Below, piece by piece: positions 62,769 through 64,000 of a stretch of 64,000 nucleotides of DNA. The DNA lies in NCBI GenBank assembly GCA_930986425.1, contig CAKNJR010000004.1, positions 1-64,000 of the forward strand, given 5' to 3'. Position numbers and translations under genes: made by a program. The notes below the pieces were generated by a model. It saw only the letters and a program-made list of their open reading frames with translations, searched no databases and was not told the DNA's origin. This DNA is from an uncultured Clostridium sp. (GTDB lineage Bacteria; Bacillota; Clostridia; TANB77; CAG-508). How positions within the stretch are numbered: position 1 is the first letter of the stretch; each line of letters opens with the position of its first letter.

Positions 62769-63620
62769 ATGAATACTAAATACAATAGAAGATTAAAAGC
62801 TAAAGAAATATATGATAAGGTTGTTAATAATGTACTAACAATAATGAAAAATGGAGAATATGAAAAGTTTTTGAAATTTCAAAATCAATTTACTAAATAC
62901 AGTTTTAATAATACTGTGCTTATATTTAGTCAGTTTCCGGATGCTACAAATGTTGCAGGAAAAGCTAAATGGAAAAGATTAGGTCGAGAATTAATAGACG
63001 GCGCAAAGCGAATACAAATAACTGCAGGTATGCCAGCTCAAGGTAAAACTACTGTGAAAAGAATTATAGATGGTAAAGAAATTGAAGAAACTCAAATCTA
63101 CAATTATACTGCCTATAAACCAGTTTATGTATATGATATATCTCAAACAATAGGAGAACCAATGCCACTAGAAGTTAAAATGCTTGATAGTAAAAATATG
63201 GGTTCTTTTTTTGAAAAATTAAAACAATTTAGTAAATTCCCTATTTATGAAAAAGAACTTGAACAGGGTGTAAAAGGTTATTATAGCCCTAAGTATAAGG
63301 AAATATCAATAGAAAAAAGAATGTCTATTGATGCTAAAACAGCTGTGTTATTACATGAGCTAACGCATGGTCTATATGATGATTTTGATTATAAAGTAGA
63401 TAGAAACTTATCAGAAATTTTTGTTGAATCTGTTGCTTACATAGTAGCAGATTACTTTGGTCTTGATAATTCTATGTGCAGTTTTAATTACATAACGCAA
63501 TATGCAAAAGGAAATCCGAAAATCATAATTGATTTAGGTTCAAAAATAAAAAAATGTGCAACCGATTTTATAAAAGAACTTGAAGAGTTTGAAATTAAAG
63601 AAAACCAACTTGTTGCATAG
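62769..63620 (+). CDS. ArdC-like antirestriction protein with metallopeptidase domain
   Basis: 283 residues. N-terminal DUF1738/ArdC ssDNA-binding domain (KYSFNNTVLIFSQFPDATNVAGKAKWKRLGR) and a C-terminal ImmA/IrrE-type domain with HELTH (H196, E197, H200) and a downstream Glu (SEIFVESVAY). ArdC proteins protect entering DNA from restriction. AAAAGGT is the ribosome-binding site. Confidence 0.85.
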   Translation: MNTKYNRRLKAKEIYDKVVNNVLTIMKNGEYEKFLKFQNQFTKYSFNNTVLIFSQFPDATNVAGKAKWKRLGRELIDGAKRIQITAGMPAQGKTTVKRIIDGKEIEETQIYNYTAYKPVYVYDISQTIGEPMPLEVKMLDSKNMGSFFEKLKQFSKFPIYEKELEQGVKGYYSPKYKEISIEKRMSIDAKTAVLLHELTHGLYDDFDYKVDRNLSEIFVESVAYIVADYFGLDNSMCSFNYITQYAKGNPKIIIDLGSKIKKCATDFIKELEEFEIKENQLVA

Positions 63621-63630
63621 AGGAGGAAAT

Positions 63631-63798
63631 ATGTTTAAATTATATAAGAATGAAAAATTACTGTTAGTCGCTCCTTATTGGGAGGACTTGGTTAGTTTCG
63701 TTGAAATTCTTAAAAAATACAATAAAAAGTTTATTAATAGGAAAGAGTTTATTGTTAAATGTAATGATGAGCTCTTTTATTATTGGAAAAGAAAATAA
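63631..63798 (+). CDS. Small protein of unknown function
   Basis: 55 residues from ATG 63631 (GAGGAGG 5 nt upstream): MFKLYKNEKLLLVAPYWEDLVSFVEILKKYNKKFINRKEF. One small alpha/beta domain, not recognised. Confidence 0.55.
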   Translation: MFKLYKNEKLLLVAPYWEDLVSFVEILKKYNKKFINRKEFIVKCNDELFYYWKRK

Positions 63799-63820
63799 GT
63801 AGGAAAGGATACCTAAAATT

Positions 63821-64000
63821 ATGAATTATTTAGATGAACAGGAAGTAAAAAAGCATATAAATATTTTGAATGTAGCATACCACTTATGCTTAGAAATTGT
63901 AGAACATGCTGGATATGAGTATAAAGCAATATGCCCATTTTGTGGGTATAATAAAAACAGTAAAATCCCCACACTATCTTTAAATGCTGAAACTAATAAA
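63821..64000 (+). CDS. Primase with CHC2-type zinc finger, cut by the window edge
   Basis: The first 60 codons from ATG 63821 (AGGAAAGGAT upstream). CPFCGY followed by PTLSLN is the start of a DnaG/CHC2 zinc domain. The TOPRIM part is beyond the window. A phage/plasmid-type primase is likely. Confidence 0.65.
   Translation, partial: MNYLDEQEVKKHINILNVAYHLCLEIVEHAGYEYKAICPFCGYNKNSKIPTLSLNAETNK

Larger units (their letters stand above)
44720..64000. mobile_element. Integrative (probably conjugative) element at tRNA-Lys, right end outside window
   Basis: A tyrosine integrase faces the tRNA-Lys 3' end, followed by Xis-like, Tn916-like sigma and HTH genes, a cargo operon, then RDF-like, SSB, PcfK, PcfJ, ArdC-like and primase genes. 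PcfJ/PcfK and ArdC are plasmid/ICE genes, which favours a conjugative element over a phage. No relaxase, coupling protein or second att site is within the window. Confidence 0.8.

Noticed and set aside
44720-64000. Prophage interpretation of the element
   Set aside because: No capsid, tail, portal or terminase genes in 19 kb, while PcfJ/PcfK and ArdC-like genes are typical of conjugative elements. It remains possible beyond the window.

Overview
The window is an AT-rich stretch (by eye roughly 30% G+C) of a strictly anaerobic, low-GC Gram-positive chromosome, most likely a gut Clostridia member. The reasons are purine-rich Shine-Dalgarno sites, the oxygen-independent ribonucleotide reductase NrdD/NrdG, tRNA genes with encoded CCA, a class 1B PyrD/PyrK pair, and an NRPS of a type known from gut Clostridia. 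I cannot name a species.

Layout. 1-9 kb: a HepT/MntA pair, a pilin-anchored SGNH hydrolase behind a 16-codon ORF plus hairpin, an XRE regulator, nrdDG with a divergent Crp/Fnr-type regulator, and a DUF4143 ATPase whose promoter carries sites repeated every 23 bp. 9-18.7 kb: a dnaQ-like pseudogene, a large HEXXH protein, PPC and Dabb proteins, a pentapeptide-type protein, tRNA-Arg(ACG) followed by an AbiE toxin-antitoxin cassette bounded by a 64-bp duplication of the tRNA 3' end, an internally deleted DUF4143 ATPase with sites every 33 bp, and a DUF2207 membrane protein. 18.7-25.2 kb: pyrBICFKD, with pyrE transcribed divergently from back-to-back promoters. 25.3-39.1 kb: a membrane protein, an acyl-CoA synthetase with an apparent frameshift, then a divergent two-module NRPS (C-A-T-C-A-T-R) followed by a histidine kinase and a REC/HD-GYP regulator. 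39.1-44.4 kb: a small GC-rich gene, an ABC-F protein, CorA, a DUF2974 hydrolase and a membrane-anchored protein. 44.49-44.76 kb: a truncated tRNA-Lys and an intact tRNA-Lys(CTT). From there to the right edge lies an integrated, probably conjugative element: integrase, Xis-like protein, Tn916-like sigma/HTH genes, a GC-rich secreted protein with an ABC exporter-type operon, then a rightward operon with an RDF-like protein, a Rad50/SbcC-like ATPase, a bS6 homologue, SSB, PcfK (AcrIIA9-like), PcfJ, an ArdC-like protein and the start of a primase. Its right end is outside the window.

How parts fit together. The NRPS has an N-terminal condensation domain and a terminal reductase, which points to an N-acyl dipeptide aldehyde (or the imine/pyrazinone it cyclises to). 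The divergent acyl-CoA synthetase could supply the acyl group, and the downstream two-component pair links the locus to c-di-GMP turnover. The element's bS6-SSB pair, Rad50-like ATPase, PcfK and ArdC-like proteins look like a replication and host-defence-evasion module. The signals that standard annotation would miss are the regularly phased site arrays at two unrelated DUF4143 ATPase promoters (plus a third array near the tRNA-Lys remnant), and four single-base frame breaks that all lie at a pyrimidine-CGG.
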